From: an uncultured Bacteroides sp.
GTDB lineage: Bacteria; Bacteroidota; Bacteroidia; Bacteroidales; Bacteroidaceae
DNA: 64,000 bases
Assembly (NCBI RefSeq): GCF_963677715.1
Contig: NZ_OY782495.1
Span: 1,664,001-1,728,000 of the forward strand
Direction: 5' to 3'
The notes beneath the pieces are model-generated. The model made no database searches. It was not told where the DNA came from and saw only the letters and a program-made list of their open reading frames with translations. Below, in pieces: positions 43,269 through 52,701 of this stretch (position 1 is the first letter of the stretch; each line of letters opens with the position of its first letter). The position numbers and the translations under genes were made by a program.

Positions 43269-44942
43269 ATGATAAAAGAGAATTTTATTAAATTATATGA
43301 AAACAGTTTTCGCGAAAACTGGGATTTGCCATGCTATACGGACTACGGCGAAGAAGAAAGCTACACTTATGGACAAGTAGCGGAAGAAATAGCCAAGTTA
43401 CATTTACTATTCAAACATTGCAGTTTGCGTCGGGGAGACAAGATAGCCGTAATCGGTAAGAATAATTCTCGATGGTGCATCGCATACATGGCTACAATCA
43501 CGTATGGTGGCATCGTTGTGCCTATCTTGCAAGACTTTAAACCAAACGACGTACATCACATCATAAATCATTCGGAATCAATATTTCTTTTTACAAGCGA
43601 TAATATCTGGGATAATCTGGAAGAAGAACGACTACCCGGGTTGCGTTGTGTACTCTCGCTCACCGATTTTCGCTGTTTGCACCAACGAGACGGAGAAACC
43701 GTTCAAAAGTTCATGAGATATATAGACAATGAATTACACGAAGCTTATCCTCATGGATTTCATAAAGAAGATGTACAATATACCACACTAGGCAACGATA
43801 AAGTAATGCTCTTAAATTATACCTCCGGAACAACCGGTTTCAGTAAAGGAGTAATGCTCACCGGCAATAATCTCGCCGGCAACGTCACATTTGGTATCCG
43901 CACCGAGTTACTCAAGAAAGGTGATAAAGTACTCTCCTTTCTCCCACTTGCCCACGCTTATGGTTGTGCCTTCGATTTTCTGACGGCCACTGCCGTAGGC
44001 ACTCACGTCACCCTCCTCGGCAAAGCTCCATCACCGAAAATTATCATGAAGGCTTTTGAAGAAGTTAAACCTAATCTGATCATTACGGTTCCACTAGTCA
44101 TTGAGAAAATATATAAAAATATAATCCAGCCTTTAATTAGCAAAAAAGGTATGAAATGGGCATTAAGTATCCCCTTGTTAGATGTTCAGATATACGGACA
44201 AATACGTAAAAGGCTAATAGATGCACTCGGAGGGCGTTTTAAAGAGATTATCATAGGAGGTGCGGCGATGAATCCGGAAGTCGAGGATTTTTTCCATAAG
44301 ATCAAATTCCCCTTCACTATCGGATATGGAATGACTGAATGCGGCCCCCTTATAAGTTACTCACCATGGAATGAATTTATACAGACCTCATCGGGTAAGG
44401 TATTGGACATTATGGAAGCTCGCGTATATAAAGAAACAGAAAATGCAGAAGTCGGAGAAATACAGGTGCGCGGAGAAAACGTAATGGTTGGCTACTATAA
44501 AAACCAGGAAGCGACTAAAGAAGTCTTCACTAATGACGGATGGCTATCTACCGGCGACCTTGGTACAATAGATGCAAATGGCAATGTCTTTATTCGGGGC
44601 CGCAGCAAAACGATGATTTTAAGTTCAAATGGACAGAATATTTTCCCGGAAGAAATAGAAGCCCGTTTAAACAACATGCCATTTATCCACGAAAGTCTGG
44701 TTATTGAAAGAAATAAAAAACTGGTAGCACTAGTATATCCCGAATACGAAACGTTAGATTCACTAGGATTGAACCACACTGATCATCTAAAAACAATTAT
44801 GGATGAAAATCTGAAGAATTTAAATAATAGCGTTGCTTCTTATGAGAGAGTTAGTCAGATTCAGCTATACCCTATGGAGTTTGAAAAGACTCCGAAAAAG
44901 AGCATTAAAAGATACCTATATGATAGTATAGCAGAAGATTAG
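43269..44942 (+). CDS. AMP-binding long-chain acyl-CoA synthetase
   Basis: A 557-aa adenylating enzyme that activates fatty acids to acyl-AMP and then acyl-CoA. Motifs: YTSGTTGFSKGVMLT (phosphate loop), GYGMTECGPL, LSTGDLGTID and the GRSKTMILSSNGQNIFPEE hinge region. The C-terminal subdomain carries the usual catalytic Lys region (KTPKKSIKRYLY). Substrate is probably long or medium chain, by similarity. Single gene with its own promoter. Confidence 0.9.
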   Translation: MIKENFIKLYENSFRENWDLPCYTDYGEEESYTYGQVAEEIAKLHLLFKHCSLRRGDKIAVIGKNNSRWCIAYMATITYGGIVVPILQDFKPNDVHHIINHSESIFLFTSDNIWDNLEEERLPGLRCVLSLTDFRCLHQRDGETVQKFMRYIDNELHEAYPHGFHKEDVQYTTLGNDKVMLLNYTSGTTGFSKGVMLTGNNLAGNVTFGIRTELLKKGDKVLSFLPLAHAYGCAFDFLTATAVGTHVTLLGKAPSPKIIMKAFEEVKPNLIITVPLVIEKIYKNIIQPLISKKGMKWALSIPLLDVQIYGQIRKRLIDALGGRFKEIIIGGAAMNPEVEDFFHKIKFPFTIGYGMTECGPLISYSPWNEFIQTSSGKVLDIMEARVYKETENAEVGEIQVRGENVMVGYYKNQEATKEVFTNDGWLSTGDLGTIDANGNVFIRGRSKTMILSSNGQNIFPEEIEARLNNMPFIHESLVIERNKKLVALVYPEYETLDSLGLNHTDHLKTIMDENLKNLNNSVASYERVSQIQLYPMEFEKTPKKSIKRYLYDSIAED

Positions 44943-45040
44943 CATGTTATAAAACACTTTATAAAGGATAAGAATAAATAGGCTACTAAAAAAATAAAAA
45001 AAAAATCGCCAACAAAAGTACAACATATCAAAAAAGTCGA

Positions 45041-45048
45041 TACATTTG
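45041..45048 (+). promoter_or_regulatory. Promoter -7 element for Ala-rich lipoprotein
   Basis: TACATTTG, 52 bases before the ATG at 45100. Confidence 0.6.
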
Positions 45049-45099
45049 CATCGTTTTAATAAGCAATTGATTGTATTACAGATTTAAAAAGCAAAGAAA

Positions 45100-45297
45100 A
45101 TGAAAAAATTAATTTTGATGTTCGTAGCTATTGCAGCAGTATCATTCGCATCTTGTGGTAACAAAAAAGCTGAAGCTGAAAAAGCAACAGCTGATTCAAT
45201 TCGTGTTGCTGATTCAATCGCAGCAGTAGAAGCAGCAGCAGCTGAAGCAGCAGCAGCTGACACTGTACCCGCTGATAGCGCAGCTGTAGCTGAATAA
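45100..45297 (+). CDS. Small Ala-rich lipoprotein
   Basis: A 65-aa protein with lipoprotein signal MKKLILMFVAIAAVSFASCG (Cys19). The mature part is almost only Ala, Glu, Asp, Ser and Val (EAEKATADSIRVADSIAAVE), acidic and helical or disordered. Such short lipoproteins are common and often highly expressed in Bacteroides; function unknown. A terminator follows directly. Confidence 0.85.
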   Translation: MKKLILMFVAIAAVSFASCGNKKAEAEKATADSIRVADSIAAVEAAAAEAAAADTVPADSAAVAE

Positions 45298-45330
45298 TAT
45301 TCAGAACAGTTTAGTTTAAAGTATTTAAGG

Positions 45331-45366
45331 AGTCTGTGGTGTTTATACATCACAGACTTTTTTTAT
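45331..45366 (+). terminator. Intrinsic terminator after Ala-rich lipoprotein
   Basis: AGTCTGTG (45331-45338) pairs with CACAGACT (45351-45358), followed by a T-rich run. Confidence 0.85.
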
Positions 45367-45609
45367 TTTATATTCCAACTTCCCTTCCCTGATTTCTTTT
45401 AAACTCCTTTTGCCCGCAGATCATAAAAGCCATATCCATATACCAAAATGGTGATTGAGCTTCTACGCGAGAAATCATTCACTATATAAACCGACTGACT
45501 TCTCAAGCTTAACAGCATTGAGTTCGGTAAATATATACTATATCTTACTAAATGGATTTTATTCCCTAAAGTAGAACTAAATATAAAAAAGAGCGTGGAT
45601 ATACTAAAA

Positions 45610-45654
45610 AAGTTCGGCATCCATTCCTTTTAAAAAGGAATGGATGCCGAACTT
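45610..45654 (-). terminator. Terminator of the S6-S18-L9 operon
   Basis: A nearly perfect 20+ bp palindrome centred at 45632 (left arm starts AAGTTCGGCATCC), followed on the minus strand by a T-run. The stretch 45367-45609 before it holds no convincing gene. Confidence 0.9.
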
Positions 45655-45675
45655 ATATTTTATGCGAAGAGAATC

Positions 45676-46119
45676 TTACTCAGCAATAACCTCAAACGGA
45701 ATTTCAACAGAAATTTCTTTGTGAAGTCTTATAATCGCTTTATAAGAACCTATTTCTTTCACTGCATCTTTCACTACAATGGTTTTTCTATCAATATCGA
45801 AACCAAGTTTAGTAAGCTGATCAGCAATTTGAATATTACTAACAGAACCAAAAATAGTACCTGTAGAACTCACTTTTGCTCCAATAGTAAGTGATACGTT
45901 CTCCAGCTTGGCAGCTAATGCTTCAGCGTCATTCTTGATTTTCTCTATCTTATGAGCGCGCTGTTTCAAATCTTCAGCCAACATTTTCTTTGCAGAAGGA
46001 GAAGCAATAACAGCCTTTCCTGTGGGAATTAAGTGATTACGACCATAACCAGCCTTGACTGTTACGATGTCATTCTTATAACCCAAGTTTACTACATCCT
46101 CTTTTAATATAATTTCCAT
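45676..46119 (-). CDS. rplI: 50S ribosomal protein L9
   Basis: A 147-aa ribosomal protein. The N-terminal domain [19 protein letters not shown] with [16 protein letters not shown] binds 23S rRNA; a long helix ([18 protein letters not shown]-like) joins it to the C-terminal domain ([13 protein letters not shown]). Last gene of the conserved S6-S18-L9 operon, 16 bases after rpsR. Confidence 0.98.
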   Translation of the reverse strand: MEIILKEDVVNLGYKNDIVTVKAGYGRNHLIPTGKAVIASPSAKKMLAEDLKQRAHKIEKIKNDAEALAAKLENVSLTIGAKVSSTGTIFGSVSNIQIADQLTKLGFDIDRKTIVVKDAVKEIGSYKAIIRLHKEISVEIPFEVIAE

Positions 46120-46135
46120 ACTTTTCCTCCTTCAA

Positions 46136-46408
46136 TTATTTCATCATGTCAGTAACAAATGGAAGTAGCGCCAGATGGCGTGCTCTCTTCACTGCCTGTG
46201 CAATTCTACGCTGAAATTTCAGAGAAGTGCCTGTTATACGACGTGGAAGAATTTTCCCTTGTTCGTTCAGAAATTTCTTCAAAAATTCAGGATCTTTATA
46301 GTCAATGTACTTAATTCCGTTCTTTTTAAAACGGCAGTATTTTTTCTTCTTTACGTCTACTGAAGGCGGAGTTAAGTATCTAATCTCTGATTGATTTTGT
46401 TGTGCCAT
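46136..46408 (-). CDS. rpsR: 30S ribosomal protein S18
   Basis: A 90-aa protein with the S18 core [36 protein letters not shown] and ARHLALLPF. It binds 16S rRNA as a heterodimer with S6. Two bases separate it from rpsF. Confidence 0.98.
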   Translation of the reverse strand: MAQQNQSEIRYLTPPSVDVKKKKYCRFKKNGIKYIDYKDPEFLKKFLNEQGKILPRRITGTSLKFQRRIAQAVKRARHLALLPFVTDMMK

Positions 46409-46410
46409 GA

Positions 46411-46758
46411 TTAATTGCCCTCCTTTTTAGTTAATTTCACATTTCTTCTCTTAGCAGCATATTCAGCAGCATATTTATCCATTCTAAAAGTTAAGAAACG
46501 GATAACACGTTCATCACGACGGAAATTTACTTCCAGCTTATCAATCACTGTAGGTTCAGCCTTGAACTCAAGTAATTGGTAAAATCCTGTTGATTTCTTC
46601 TGAATTGGATAGGCCAATTTCTTCAGCCCCCAGTTTTCCTCATTAATGATTTCAGCACCTTCTTCCTGAAGGATACTTTTGAATTTTTCTACCGCTTCCT
46701 TCATCTGGACATCAGACAAAACGGGAGTTAAAATGAAAACGGTTTCGTATTGATTCAT
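46411..46758 (-). CDS. rpsF: 30S ribosomal protein S6
   Basis: A 115-aa protein with [36 protein letters not shown] and the C-terminal [13 protein letters not shown]. First gene of the operon; its minus-strand promoter TACCTTTG is at 46807-46814, giving a leader of about 40 nt. Confidence 0.98.
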   Translation of the reverse strand: MNQYETVFILTPVLSDVQMKEAVEKFKSILQEEGAEIINEENWGLKKLAYPIQKKSTGFYQLLEFKAEPTVIDKLEVNFRRDERVIRFLTFRMDKYAAEYAAKRRNVKLTKKEGN

Positions 46759-46806
46759 ACTCGTTTAATTAAATAAAATAAATCATTTTGTTTTTAAATG
46801 CGAGCG

Positions 46807-46814
46807 CAAAGGTA
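46807..46814 (-). promoter_or_regulatory. rpsF: Promoter -7 element for the S6 operon
   Basis: TACCTTTG on the minus strand, 49 bases before the rpsF ATG. Confidence 0.65.
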
Positions 46815-46887
46815 GGCTTTTTATTTTGATCTGCAAACATTTAATCTTTTTTTGTCGTCTAAGATAGGAATTATCGGAGAAGGAACT

Positions 46888-46895
46888 TATCTTTG
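46888..46895 (+). promoter_or_regulatory. Promoter -7 element for MarR regulator
   Basis: TATCTTTG, 24 bases before the ATG at 46920; it overlaps and excludes an alternative start at 46893. Confidence 0.6.
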
Positions 46896-46919
46896 CAAAG
46901 TTGCTTAAACAATAATTTC

Positions 46920-47366
46920 ATGATAGAACAGTTCAACTTTGACATCAGATTAATCTTTGCTATATTAAATGGCAAAGTATCGGCTGCCATTAACCGAAAG
47001 CTTTATAGAAATTTCCGACAGAAAGGTCTGGAAATCAGCCCGGAGCAGTGGACAGTCTTGCTATTCTTATGGGAAAAAGACGGGGTTACCCAACAAGAGT
47101 TGTGTAATGCAACTTTCAAAGACAAACCAAGCATGACTCGCCTTATTGATAACATGGAGCGACAGCACTTGGTCGTTCGCATATCAGATAAAAATGATCG
47201 CCGCACAAATCTCATCCACCTAACCAAGACTGGAAAAGAATTAGAAGAAGACGCCCGTATCATTGCTAATAAAACGCTAAAGGAAGCACTACACGATATC
47301 ACAATAGAAGAACTACGTATAAGCCAGGAAGTATTAAGAAAAATATTTTTCAACACGAAAGACTAA
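46920..47366 (+). CDS. MarR-family transcriptional regulator
   Basis: A 148-aa winged-helix dimer-type regulator from the ATG at 46920 (MIEQFNFDIRLIF). The recognition region is VTQQELCNATFKDKPSMTRL, and the wing is ISDKNDRRTNLIHLT. MarR proteins usually repress genes for drug, phenol or oxidative stress and respond to a small ligand. The neighbouring 58-aa membrane protein gene is a possible target; no operator was identified. Confidence 0.92.
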   Translation: MIEQFNFDIRLIFAILNGKVSAAINRKLYRNFRQKGLEISPEQWTVLLFLWEKDGVTQQELCNATFKDKPSMTRLIDNMERQHLVVRISDKNDRRTNLIHLTKTGKELEEDARIIANKTLKEALHDITIEELRISQEVLRKIFFNTKD

Positions 47367-47499
47367 TCCGAATAACAGTAACCATTAAGACGAACTATTT
47401 AGCGCGTTTTAATAGTTTTTTGCCTAAATAATTTCGTGCCTTAAAGAATAATGCTTTTCTTTGCCACAAGAATATAATAATCTGCTAAAATACACACAA

Positions 47500-47676
47500 A
47501 TGAAGGCTTTTTTAAAAAATTTGGGATTGATCCTAGTCTTGGTAGGAACACTTATTTTAATAGTTTGTTCCTTTACTGGAAACGTCAACAATAATACAGT
47601 TTTGGCATCATCTGCTGTATTAGTTGTAATAGGAGTAGTTACTTACATTGTTATCAATAAAAGAATTACCGACTAA
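47500..47676 (+). CDS. 58-aa two-TM membrane protein
   Basis: From the ATG at 47500 (MKAFLKNLGLILVLVGTLIL); a longer frame from 47461 starts with TTG and is not supported. Two membrane segments: about 7-26 and 31-50 (TVLASSAVLVVIGVVTYIVI), ending in NKRITD. Short hairpin membrane proteins of this kind are common in Bacteroides; function unknown. Followed by a long terminator. Confidence 0.75.
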   Translation: MKAFLKNLGLILVLVGTLILIVCSFTGNVNNNTVLASSAVLVVIGVVTYIVINKRITD

Positions 47677-47683
47677 TCCGTAT

Positions 47684-47742
47684 ACAAGAATAAAATAAAA
47701 AAGGCCAAAGCAATGCTTCGGCCTTTTTTATTTTATTCTTGT
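47684..47742. terminator. Very long bidirectional terminator hairpin
   Basis: A 23-bp perfect stem, outer part ACAAGAATAAAATAAAA and inner part AAAGGCC, is followed by AAAGC/GCTTC with one mismatch and a 3-base loop. It has A-runs and T-runs on both sides, between the convergent membrane-protein and rprY-like genes. Confidence 0.9.
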
Positions 47743-47751
47743 TATAGAGAA

Positions 47752-48462
47752 TCATAACTCATTCTCAGGAGTAATCAGTTTATAGCCTTTTCCATGAATA
47801 TTAATAATCTCAATAGATTCATCCTCTTTTAGATGTTTACGCAATTTAGTAATATAAACATCCATACTACGGGCATTAAAGTAATTATCATCAATCCAGA
47901 TTGTTTTCAAAGCAAAATCACGTTGCAGTATTTCATTTGCATGTGCACAAAGCAAGCCTAGTAACTCAGACTCTTTTGTTGTAAGCTTCGTTTGCTTCCC
48001 ATCTGTAGATAAAATCTGTTTCTGTGTGTCAAAAGAGAACTTACCTATTTTATAGACATTGCTTTCTTTGTTTTTCTTCCCACGAACACGTCTTAGGATA
48101 GCCTCTATTCTGAAGGTCAGTTCTTCCATACTAAACGGCTTCGTGATATAATCATCCGCTCCGATCTTGAACCCTTCAAGTATATCTTCTTTTAGTGTTT
48201 TAGCCGTCAAAAAGATAATAGGTATTTCAGCATTCGCAGCACGAACTTCTTGCGCCAAAGTAAAACCATCTTTCTTGGGCATCATAACATCAAAAACACA
48301 CAGATCATATTTATTCTTCAGAAAAGCTTTATATCCGGCTTCGCCATCAGGATACAGTTCAGCAGAATAACCCTTTGCCTGTAAATATTCTCTCAAAAGC
48401 ATGCCAAGATTTTCATCATCCTCGCATAGTAAAATACGCAGTTTCTCGTCCATATCATTCAT
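47752..48462 (-). CDS. rprY: OmpR/PhoB-type response regulator, RprY-like
   Basis: A 236-aa regulator. The receiver domain has LLCEDDENLGML, the phosphoacceptor Asp in CVFDVMMPKKDG, and the Lys in GADDYITKPFS. The C-terminal winged helix has TTKESELLGLLCAH and ARSMDVYITKLRKHL. It overlaps the histidine kinase gene by 8 bases. Sequence and partner fit the B. fragilis RprX/RprY pair; the symbol is by similarity. Confidence 0.9.
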   Translation of the reverse strand: MNDMDEKLRILLCEDDENLGMLLREYLQAKGYSAELYPDGEAGYKAFLKNKYDLCVFDVMMPKKDGFTLAQEVRAANAEIPIIFLTAKTLKEDILEGFKIGADDYITKPFSMEELTFRIEAILRRVRGKKNKESNVYKIGKFSFDTQKQILSTDGKQTKLTTKESELLGLLCAHANEILQRDFALKTIWIDDNYFNARSMDVYITKLRKHLKEDESIEIINIHGKGYKLITPENEL

Positions 48463-50008
48463 TTTTTAATAAAGGTAATGCAATTATAAATTTAGTACCA
48501 ACATTCAGTTCACTTTCTGCTCTAATAGAGCCTTTATGATCTTGAATAATTTTATTCACATAAGCCAAACCCAATCCGAATCCTTTTACATCATGCAGAT
48601 TACCTGTATGCACGCGATAAAATTTATCAAATACTTTTTTTAAGTTTTCTTTTTTAATACCAATGCCATTATCTTGTACCGAAATCATCAATTTGCCTTG
48701 TTCATTCCATGTACTGACATTCAATAATAAATCCTCTTCCGCTTTTTTATATTTTACGGCATTATCCATCAAATTAAAAATAACATTAGTAATATGCATT
48801 TCATCAGCAAAAATGATAGCATTGGCAGCATCCAAATTAGAAGTTATCTTTCCATTGTAGCGTTCCACTTTTAAGGTAAAGGTATTTATAACCCCGGAAA
48901 TCATTTCATTCGCATCCAACTCTTTCATCTTTAAAGTAGCCTTCTGCTTATCAAACATCGACATTTGGAGAACTTTTTCAACCTGAAACCTTAAACGTTT
49001 TGTTTCATCATTTATTACCCCTGAGATATGTTGAAACATTTGGGGAGATTTCCCTACAACCGGATCCATTAACATTTGTGCAGCTAAAGAAATCGTTGAT
49101 ATAGGAGTCTTAAACTCATGCGTCATATTATTGATGAAATCATTCTTCATTTCCGTAAGTTTCTTCTGCCTGAATACAATATAGATAGTGAATATAAATG
49201 TTATCAATAGCACCAAAGTGAAAACCATAGAAGGTATCATAAAGCTTATTGAATCAAAAATATAATCTCTCTTTGCCGGAAAATGTACTTTCACTATACT
49301 CATCCTTGCAGGCGGGTCATTTGGAAAGAGAATCTGGCTATATGAGCTTTCACTACCTTTATCATCGTAATCAGAACAGCGATAAACCTCTCGTCCATCC
49401 TTATCTATAACAGTAAAATGATAAGGTATATCAATTCCGTTATTTATAAGTTCCGACTTGAGATACTGATCCAAATTCTTAAAATTCACTCGCTCTTCAA
49501 GTGATTTATCACTGGCCCTGTATAACATCTGCCAAACAACCTCGTCAAGCAAGAAACGTTGATACAAATACCTATTTTTTATAACTTCCTGCAATGTTCG
49601 CGAAGTTTGGGGTATCGTATTAGTCCCATGCCTGCGGGAAATCATTGCTTTGGGCAATGCAGAAGGTTTAGTTGTTATAGTTTTTAATTCAAAGGCGGAA
49701 TACATTGATCCATCCTTTGCAGTAACCGTATATCGCTGTGTTTGTTGAACCAAATCATTTTTCTGAGGCGTGGAAGACTGAGTGAGAGCCTGCCTTTCGG
49801 TTTCAGAAACATCTTTTTCCAACCAACGCTGTGTCTCATCATATTCTACATTCTTTGAAACCTGATATAAGCTACGTTTTACAGATTCATCAAATTGCTC
49901 GTTACGCATTTTAACAATTTCCTCAATATAACTTACTTGTAAGTAGAGTAAGCCAAGGAAAGAAAGTCCCATAACGATACCTAAAATCCAAATTGTTGAC
50001 TTTTTCAT
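48455..50008 (-). CDS. rprX: Sensor histidine kinase, RprX-like
   Basis: A 517-aa membrane kinase from the ATG at 50008 (MKKSTIWILGIVMG); the GTG at 50014 is less likely. Two membrane segments, about 5-25 and 260-285 (MVFTLVLLITFIFTIYIVF), flank a periplasmic sensor region. The phosphorylated His is in NNMTHEFKTPISTISLAA. The ATPase has NLMDNAVKY, VQDNGIGIKKEN and GFGLGLAYV. It should phosphorylate the RprY-like regulator encoded 8 bases in overlap. Confidence 0.92.
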   Translation of the reverse strand: MKKSTIWILGIVMGLSFLGLLYLQVSYIEEIVKMRNEQFDESVKRSLYQVSKNVEYDETQRWLEKDVSETERQALTQSSTPQKNDLVQQTQRYTVTAKDGSMYSAFELKTITTKPSALPKAMISRRHGTNTIPQTSRTLQEVIKNRYLYQRFLLDEVVWQMLYRASDKSLEERVNFKNLDQYLKSELINNGIDIPYHFTVIDKDGREVYRCSDYDDKGSESSYSQILFPNDPPARMSIVKVHFPAKRDYIFDSISFMIPSMVFTLVLLITFIFTIYIVFRQKKLTEMKNDFINNMTHEFKTPISTISLAAQMLMDPVVGKSPQMFQHISGVINDETKRLRFQVEKVLQMSMFDKQKATLKMKELDANEMISGVINTFTLKVERYNGKITSNLDAANAIIFADEMHITNVIFNLMDNAVKYKKAEEDLLLNVSTWNEQGKLMISVQDNGIGIKKENLKKVFDKFYRVHTGNLHDVKGFGLGLAYVNKIIQDHKGSIRAESELNVGTKFIIALPLLKNE

Positions 50009-50209
50009 GGTCACAAAATTAACACTCCCTAATTAACATACCTAACAGATTAACCTCATTTAACCGCATATCGCCCATAATTAACCTAAAGAATATTTTT
50101 AGGTGGTGTTTTGAGCATTATAACAAAATCGACATGCTTTTAGTTTGCTAATTTAATAAAAAATTAAAGATTCCAATTGCCAAAGCAAATGTTTATGTTT
50201 CATAAATAA

Positions 50210-50250
50210 AAGCCGTCACTTCTTAATTAACAAAAGAAATGACGACTTTA
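50210..50250 (-). terminator. Terminator after EF-G paralogue
   Basis: Arms AAAGCCGTCACTTCTT and AAGAAATGACGACTTT pair with two mismatches and a loop of about 8-9 bases; A/T-rich flanks on both sides. It lies 20 bases after the minus-strand stop at 50270. Confidence 0.75.
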
Positions 50251-50269
50251 TTTTATTTTACCAACAAAA

Positions 50270-52426
50270 CTACTCTTCGGCATGCTTAACTTCAAACTCT
50301 TTAATCAGTTTATCTTGTATATCCGCCGGAACAAGTTCATAACTGGCAAATTTCATAATAAATGAAGCCCTTCCGCCTGTCAAAGAACTAAGTGTAGTAG
50401 AATAAGACGACATTTCTTTCAAGGGTACCTTTGCTATCAGTTTTTCAAAAGATTTTTCACTATTCATTCCCATAATCATAGCACGCCTGCCTTGAAGTTC
50501 ACCCATTACATCGCCCATTTTATCTGACGGAACGAATATTTCAACATCATAAATAGGTTCCAATATCTTAGGCCCGGCATTTTTAAAAGCTTCGCTAAAA
50601 GCATTTCGCCCCGCAAGCATAAAAGAGATTTCATTCGAATCAACCGGATGCATCTTGCCATCATATACTATAACACGCACATCTCTGGCATACGAACCGG
50701 TTAATGGACCTTGTTCCATACGTGCCATAACTCCTTTTAAAATGGCAGGCATAAAACGATTATCAATCGAACCGCCCACAATGCTATTGATAAAGATTAA
50801 TTTCCCTCCCCATTCAAGTTTAATTTCTTCAGTACCCCGCACACTTATTTTAAATTCCTGTCCATTGAATTTATAGATATCCGGCACAGGCATTCCTTCT
50901 TTATAAGGCTCAACAATAAGATGAACCTCTCCAAACTGCCCCGCCCCACCGGATTGTTTCTTATGTCTATAATCAGCTCTGGCTGCCTTCGTTATTGTCT
51001 CCCGATATGGGATTTTAGGTTCCTCGAATTTAATTTGCAGTTTGTCATTGTTCTCTAACCGCCATTTTAGGGTACGCAGATGAAACTCTCCCTGCCCATG
51101 TACAAGCGTTTGCTTTAATTCTTTAGATTGCTCCACCACCCAGGTAGGATCTTCCTCGCGCATACGAGTAAGAATACCCATCATTTTCTCGACATCCGCT
51201 TCATTTACCGGTTTTATTGCCCGCGTATATCTAGAATTAGGATATTTTATAAAGCTAAATCTATAATTGCAATTTTTGTCATTCAGCGTATTTCCCGTTT
51301 TTACTTCTTTCAACTTAACAGCTGCGCCTATATCCCCTGCCTGAAGCTCTTCCACTTTTGTTCTATTGGCTCCTGCCACTACATACATTTGCGTTATACG
51401 TTCCTTTGATCCTCTATCTGCATTCAGTAAGTCATCTCCCTCTTTTACCTTGCCACTCATTACTTTAAAATAAGATACTTCACCAATATGAGGCTCCACA
51501 CTTGTCTTAAAGAAATACAAAGAAGTGGGTCCATTCACATCAGGTTCAATCTCTTTTCCATCCGTATTAATCACTTTATCCATTTCCGATACAAATGGAA
51601 CTACATTTCCCAAGAATTCCATTAATCGACGGGTTCCCATATCTCTTCCGGCACAAACGCAGAAAACAGGGAACATGCCACGACTAGAAAGCCCCTTACG
51701 AATGCCCTCACGCATTTCATCTTCACTAAGAGTTTCTTGTTCAAAGAATTTTTCCATTAGTTCTTCATCATTTTCAGCCGCCGCTTCCACCAAAAATTTG
51801 TGCATTTTCATCGCCTTATCCATTTCCTCCATCGGGATATCCTCTATAAGAGGAGTTCCTCCCTCAGGTTTCCATGAATATTTTTTCATTAGCAGCACAT
51901 CAATAAGCGCATTAAAATCAGGACCAGTGGCTATAGGGTATTGAATAGGAACCACCTTAGAACCATAAGCTTCTTTAAGTTGCTCAAGTATATTATCATA
52001 GTCACATTTATCGTTATCGAGCTGATTAACAACAAAAGCAACCGGTTTATTAAGCTTTTCAGTATATCGGAAGTGATTCTCTGTACCAACCTCAACACCA
52101 TATCGCCCGTTCAAAAGAAGCACGGCAGAATCGGCTACATTCAAAGCGGTAACGACACTTCCCACAAAATCATCTGAACCCGGACAATCTATCATGTTCA
52201 GCTTTCTATTATTCCATTCAACATGGAATAGGGTGGAAAAAACAGAGTAACCATATTCCTGTTCTACAGGAAAATAGTCACTCACCGTATTTTTTGCGGC
52301 AATAGTTCCGCGACGCTTTATAATACCACCCTCGAAAAGCAAAGCTTCAGCGAGAGTGGTTTTCCCAGAGCCAGAACTGCCCAATAGGGCAATGTTCTTA
52401 ATTTCACTTGTTTGATATACTTTCAT
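50270..52426 (-). CDS. fusA2: Elongation factor G paralogue (EF-G2-like) with altered GTPase motifs
   Basis: A 718-aa five-domain translational GTPase-like protein. The P-loop is intact (GSSGSGKTT, residues 16-24). Switch I has EQEYGYSV where EF-G has EQERGITI. Switch II has DCPGSDDF (80-87), so the catalytic His of DTPGH is Ser84. The G4 motif is NQLDND instead of NKxD. Domains II-V follow, with the domain IV loop KKQSGGAGQFGEV near 490. An EF-G paralogue lacking GTPase activity that supports translation during carbon limitation and gut colonisation is known in B. thetaiotaomicron; this looks like the same type. The ordinary EF-G is not in the window. Confidence 0.85.
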   Translation of the reverse strand: MKVYQTSEIKNIALLGSSGSGKTTLAEALLFEGGIIKRRGTIAAKNTVSDYFPVEQEYGYSVFSTLFHVEWNNRKLNMIDCPGSDDFVGSVVTALNVADSAVLLLNGRYGVEVGTENHFRYTEKLNKPVAFVVNQLDNDKCDYDNILEQLKEAYGSKVVPIQYPIATGPDFNALIDVLLMKKYSWKPEGGTPLIEDIPMEEMDKAMKMHKFLVEAAAENDEELMEKFFEQETLSEDEMREGIRKGLSSRGMFPVFCVCAGRDMGTRRLMEFLGNVVPFVSEMDKVINTDGKEIEPDVNGPTSLYFFKTSVEPHIGEVSYFKVMSGKVKEGDDLLNADRGSKERITQMYVVAGANRTKVEELQAGDIGAAVKLKEVKTGNTLNDKNCNYRFSFIKYPNSRYTRAIKPVNEADVEKMMGILTRMREEDPTWVVEQSKELKQTLVHGQGEFHLRTLKWRLENNDKLQIKFEEPKIPYRETITKAARADYRHKKQSGGAGQFGEVHLIVEPYKEGMPVPDIYKFNGQEFKISVRGTEEIKLEWGGKLIFINSIVGGSIDNRFMPAILKGVMARMEQGPLTGSYARDVRVIVYDGKMHPVDSNEISFMLAGRNAFSEAFKNAGPKILEPIYDVEIFVPSDKMGDVMGELQGRRAMIMGMNSEKSFEKLIAKVPLKEMSSYSTTLSSLTGGRASFIMKFASYELVPADIQDKLIKEFEVKHAEE

Positions 52427-52701
52427 GACATATAAGATTTAAATAATTATCTCAAAATGTACTTCTTGCATATATAGTTGAAGTCACGCGCAAATTATAA
52501 ATTAATACAATTAAAAACAATAATTGGCCCGTGTTTATAAACAATGTTATGCAACACATCCACTCGATCTTTATAATTTACTATCTTTACCGCCAAATAA
52601 AATAATTAAGCAAAAGACAGCATCAAAATCACTCTTTTAATCAGAAAAACATCAGCGATTCCATTCAAAGAACCATCATTTATAATAAAAAAAACCTCAT
52701 A

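Noticed and set aside
45399-45620. 73-codon minus-strand frame between the S6 operon and the Ala-rich lipoprotein
   Set aside because: It runs into the operon terminator and has no recognisable product or promoter.
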